Positions 1-3,800 of a stretch of 6,500 bases of DNA are shown here, one piece after another; the stretch's first letter is position 1, and every line of letters starts with the position of its first letter. Position numbers and translations under genes: made by a program. The DNA lies in the NCBI GenBank assembly GCA_003151215.1, contig PLXB01000125.1:733-7232 (forward strand), read 5' to 3'. The stretch is from Ignavibacteriota bacterium. GTDB taxonomy: Bacteria; Bacteroidota; Kapaibacteriia; Palsa-1295. The notes under the pieces were generated by a model. The model was not told the DNA's origin. It made no database searches and worked only from the letters and a program-made list of their open reading frames with translations.

Positions 1-2
1 TT

Positions 3-653
3 TTCATCCAAAGCAAGCGCCCGATGTATAAAAGTTCGGAGTCAACGGTAATGGCGCGGTTCCTCGACGATAAAATTTCTTTCGGTTACACGCGAGGGCA
101 GGTTCTTCAGCATGCATTAAATTATCGCGACCTCGAAAGCATTCTTGATTATTATGCCTACATTATTATCGGTTTAGATTTCGATTCTTATGAATCCAAT
201 AGCGGCTCGGCGGCTTTTCAGCAGGCCCAGCAGATCGCACTCGTCGCTAATGCAGTTCCGAATGCTACGGGATGGGACCGGCTTATTACATCATCCGGAG
301 CATTCTCCAGATTCGGATATATTGAAGATGTTATGAATGCCGGCACCCGTCCACTTCGTGATATTGCATGGATGTATAATTATAAAGTGCTCGATAATAT
401 TTCAACAAAAGAAGATGATGCACGTACTGAATTGGGGAAGGTCATAGATACTCTTGTCACCCTGAAACGATCGAGCTCAGTAATAGATAGAAGTGTGTAT
501 TATAAAACGTTTTTCGAATCGAAATACACGGAGTTTGCGGATTTTGCAAAGTGGTTCAAAGATAATAAAGACCTGTATTTCCAGAAACTGGAATACCTCG
601 ATCCTGCGCATCAGAATTATTACGAAGAAGCTAAAGGAAAATTGGGGGATTGA
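3..653 (+). CDS. porD: DUF4835-family type IX secretion protein (PorD-like), C-terminal part
   Basis: The 5' end is cut by the left edge: the frame is open to base 3, giving 216 visible codons before TGA 651-653. The family is usually about 300 residues, so roughly the first quarter to third is missing. Family features I recognise: an 'RPMY' motif encoded at 18-29 (families show RPVY-like), then 'LDYYAYIIIGLDFDSY' at about 148-192, then 'FQQAQQIA', 'GWDR', a 'TRPLRDIAWMYNY' segment, and a C-terminal 'LEYLDPAHQNYY' near the end. The ATG at 24 lies inside the RPMY motif, so it is an internal methionine and not the start. DUF4835 proteins are generally annotated as T9SS protein PorD, an envelope-associated factor of unknown biochemical role. 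In many Bacteroidota it sits beside coaBC (dfp) and recN; here the downstream neighbour is a C25 peptidase gene instead. No membrane segment is visible in this part. Family assignment is by motif recall, not by search. Confidence 0.82.
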   Translation, partial: FIQSKRPMYKSSESTVMARFLDDKISFGYTRGQVLQHALNYRDLESILDYYAYIIIGLDFDSYESNSGSAAFQQAQQIALVANAVPNATGWDRLITSSGAFSRFGYIEDVMNAGTRPLRDIAWMYNYKVLDNISTKEDDARTELGKVIDTLVTLKRSSSVIDRSVYYKTFFESKYTEFADFAKWFKDNKDLYFQKLEYLDPAHQNYYEEAKGKLGD

Positions 654-668
654 CAAGGTCAATTCTTC
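644..668 (+). terminator. Hairpin spanning the porD stop codon (weak terminator or mRNA 3' end structure)
   Basis: The bases 649-654 (ATTGAC) and 658-663 (GTCAAT) form a perfect 6-bp inverted repeat around an AAG loop. The run of five G at 644-648 extends the stem against TTCTTC-like bases 664-668 through G-C and G-U pairs, giving up to 11 pairs in RNA. The TGA stop (651-653) lies in the left arm. There is no clean T-tract after the stem, so intrinsic termination is unproven; a role as an operator half-site pair is equally possible (see the palindrome at 706-715). Confidence 0.35.
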
Positions 669-682
669 GTCCCTCATTAATT

Positions 683-697
683 ATTCCCGCCGGGAAT
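683..697. repeat. Short GC-rich palindrome (ATTCCCG-C-CGGGAAT)
   Basis: A perfect inverted repeat with 7-base arms around one central base lies mid-spacer, ending 8 bases before the promoter-like -35 element. As RNA it could fold to a 6-bp stem with a 3-base GCC loop, followed by 'CGGTTCTATT', which is too mixed for a convincing U-tract. It could be a weak terminator of porD or a protein-binding site upstream of the peptidase promoter. It is the most symmetrical element of the spacer, but its function is inferred only from place. Confidence 0.4.
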
Positions 698-705
698 CGG
701 TTCTA

Positions 706-715
706 TTGACGTCAA
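706..715. promoter_or_regulatory. Palindrome TTGACGTCAA overlapping the -35 element (candidate operator)
   Basis: This is a perfect 10-bp palindrome. Its left half is the TTGAC of the candidate -35 hexamer. The same half-sites TTGAC/GTCAA occur at 650-662, there separated by AAG. A regulator binding here would cover the -35 box. I cannot name a regulator; the spacing differs between the two copies, so a shared binding protein is only a possibility. Confidence 0.3.
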
Positions 716-738
716 ATATTGTGTCTTATAATAAACCT
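706..738 (+). promoter_or_regulatory. Sigma70-like promoter of the C25 peptidase gene
   Basis: TTGACG at 706-711 and a perfect TATAAT at 727-732 are separated by 15 bases, which is shorter than the ideal 17. Only six bases (733-738) separate TATAAT from the ATG at 739, so a transcript starting at the usual distance would begin at or next to the A of the start codon. No purine-rich Shine-Dalgarno stretch is present in 715-738. The classical Bacteroidota promoter pattern (TTTG with TAnnTTTG) is not seen here. The -10 match is strong and the -35 spacing is weak, hence the moderate confidence. Confidence 0.45.
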
Positions 739-813
739 ATGAATTATAACGTCCTTAGACGTTTTCTTTTTAGTACCGGTTTCCTTTTCCTTGCTGCGAA
801 CACCATTTTCGCA
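739..813 (+). other. Sec signal peptide of the C25 peptidase (residues 1-25)
   Basis: The N-terminus has a basic segment ending in Arg7-Arg8, then a hydrophobic core (FLFSTGFLFLAA, residues 9-20), and a likely signal peptidase I site after 'TIFA' (Ala25), leaving Gln26 as the new N-terminus. There is no lipobox cysteine, so it is not a lipoprotein. This is the expected first export step for a T9SS client. Confidence 0.88.
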
Positions 814-3800
814 CAAGTCCCTGTACGTCGTTCTATCAGTTCCGCGCCTATTCTTAAATCAAATCAGAAAGTGGTCATTTTTGCGAAACCGGTAGTAAGG
901 CCGTTGAGAAAAAAGCTTCCGACAAAAATTTTCGGAGTTTCTCATGCGCATGAACTTCTGAAATATCATACGACGACAAGCGGCAATAAAACAAAAATCG
1001 TATTCGATATTGAATTAGGCGAACCGTTATTCAAGAAATCAAAAGTTGTCGTCATCGGCTCCGACGGAAAACAATTCGGAAACCCTTTCTGGGGCAATCT
1101 CAATATGGATAAACTACCCAGCGGAGTATCCTATTCTACAACCGGCAAAACTGGTGAGCCGGAGATCCCTTCGCTTTCAGTCATGATCGCAATTCCCGAA
1201 AACGCGGGAAATATTACGCCATTCATACAACAAAATACTTTTGCTGTATTCACAAATGCGTTTCTTTTGCCGAAACCGGATGTAAAAAAGCAGAGATCAT
1301 ATTCGGCGAAGATCTATCGGTCACCGCAGTCTTCATCAGTCCTGCTTTCCCCGTCCGCAAAAATCAGGACGATGCGTATCGTGTCGCTAACGATTCCGCT
1401 CGTGGAATTTACTGCTTCCAGCGGTACGATCAAAGCAAAGAAAAAATTCAGTTGCGGTATTACGTTTGATGTTCAATCCCAGATCACATCCACTTCTTTT
1501 AAAAATAATACCGATCCTGTCTTTGCACAATTGTATTCCAAACTTGCTGCTAATACTTCAGATATTGAACGCTTTCGCAGTGGATTCCATAATCATATGA
1601 CAGGGAAAATCCAAGCGGCAGGAGTTACGCCGACATTTGATAAATCGATCACAAATTGGATCGATCCGGTCGCGCCATATATAAAGCTTGCTGCAACGAG
1701 AACAGGGTTATATCGGGTGACTGCAGCCGAAGCCGGAATTACCAATTGGCAACAATCGGAAGTACGAATGTTCAATAGAGGAAAAGAAGTGCCGATCTGG
1801 ATCGACAGCTCCAAAGGAAACATTAATGCCATCGAATATTACGGAGAACGGCTTGCAGGTTACCCGGGAGAGTATTATAACTGGGATTCCGATTCGAATG
1901 CCTATTGGCTGACTAATAGTCAGAAATTTCAAACTCCGCCTAAACGATATACAGATAAAGTTATTCCGGGAAATCCGACACAGAATTTTTCAGAAGGGAA
2001 TATCACGCTTCATCACGAGCAGGATAATTTTTATTATGGCGGTGATGCAGGCTTCCGAGAAGATTCGACTCTTCAGCGATTCGAATGGGTGCCTGGTGAA
2101 AGGTTTGTCTGGAGTGAGATGAGAGATTCTACTACGACAGTTATCGATACATTTAATATTTCTGCTTTGCCCGTGAATACTTCCGGGAAAACTGCGACAA
2201 TACTGATCTTTCTTCGCGGTATGTCAAGTAATAGTTCTTCTGTTACCCATGACGGCACTATTGCTATTAATGGCGTTGAACTTCCAGATGTGAGCTTTAA
2301 TGACTTTAATGAATTACGCACTTCATTTACTATTAATTTATCACAGTTACGGGTCGGTGCAAATACTTTTAAGATTGCTTTTAAGCCCGGTAACGGGAAT
2401 CCCGACCAGTGGTATTTTGATTATTATGAAATTTCCTTTGGCGGATCTCTTGCCGCAAGTAGCGATACGGCAATAGCGAAAGGCCAATGGGCTTTTACTA
2501 TTGCTCCAACTTTACCGCAGTTTAGTATTTCATTACAAACATCTGGGGAGGTGCCGCATCTTTTTAATCTTACGAATGGCTCGAAGTTGATCGGAAATGG
2601 GAGTATTTATAATGATGATGCATCGGATACAAGCAAATATGCAGCGGCAATTTCGACGAGCTTTTTACATCCGGATAGAATTGTAAATGCTTCGGGATCT
2701 TTTGCTTCTATCCTTGACTCTACTACAGGAGCGGATTATATTATTATTACTCATCCGATGTTCATGCAGACGGCTCTGACCTTAGCAAAAAGAAGGCATG
2801 ATTTCTCCGGGCTGCGGACAAAAGTTGTTTCGACCGATGAAGTTTTTAATGCGTTTGATTTTGGTTCTGACGAGCCCTGGGCGATCAGAAGGTATTTACA
2901 GTATGCTTATGATTTTTATGCCGGAGCCCCACCTTCTTTTGTGACGCTTTTTGGAGAAGGAACCTGGGATCCTAAATTTATTTTGAATAATCCGCTGCAG
3001 GATAACCAGTCAAAAACGATCCACCGCAGTTTAGTCCCGACCTTCGGTGTACCATCAAGCGATTATGTTTTTACCACGGTCGAAGATTCACCAACCTTTG
3101 AGGATTCTTCCACATTTCGGATGATCATCTCGCGTATTCCTGCAGAAACCCCTGATGATGCGCAAAATTTCTTGAATAAACTTGTGGAATACGAGACATC
3201 TGCTCCGGCAGCTTGGAACAAAAATTTCCTTTTTATTTCCGGCGGTGATGCCGGATTACAAGCTTCAGATTTAGCGTTCGATGAACATTTGTTTGTCGGA
3301 GATTCTACCGTATTTCCTCCCGGCACGAATGATGATGGAGGTTTGGGCAATCCGCCAATTAGTATTCATCCAACTTTTATTCCCCGCGTCGATTTTGCCG
3401 ATAATATTGATATTATGCAAATAGCTGCGATTCAAACGGCCTTCAGAGCAGGGCAGTCGCTGGTTTATTTCTTTGGACATGGCGCCCCGAATATTACCGA
3501 CGTGCAATTTCCTGACGTCGGTACACTGGGCAATCAGGGAGAATATCCTATCCTTATCACCGTTTCGTGCCGCACCGGAGCGTTTGCTGAACCGAATATC
3601 ATTTCAATGAATGAATCGTTTATCCGGGTTCCCGAAGCCGGGGCAATTCTGGCATTCGGCACAACAGGATTCGGAGAAGTTGATTACGATTTTAATATGT
3701 CGGCGCAGATATTTAATTTTATGCGAGCCGATTCCTCATTTGCAAGGATGCCATTTACAGGAGCGCATAAGATCAATATTCCAATAATCTTTACTACTGC

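Noticed and set aside
24..26. ATG at 24 as the start codon of the first gene
   Set aside because: The frame is open to the window edge and the upstream codons encode part of a conserved RPxY motif of the family, so this ATG is internal and the gene begins outside the window.
477..677. Minus-strand frame of 66 codons across the end of the first gene
   Set aside because: Low-complexity hydrophobic and aromatic translation, antisense to the conserved C-terminus of the DUF4835 protein, and no promoter or binding site.
721..723. In-frame GTG (and TTG at 706) as alternative starts of the peptidase
   Set aside because: Both lie within the promoter-like sequence, have no ribosome binding site and would put extra residues ahead of a signal peptide that is already complete from ATG 739.
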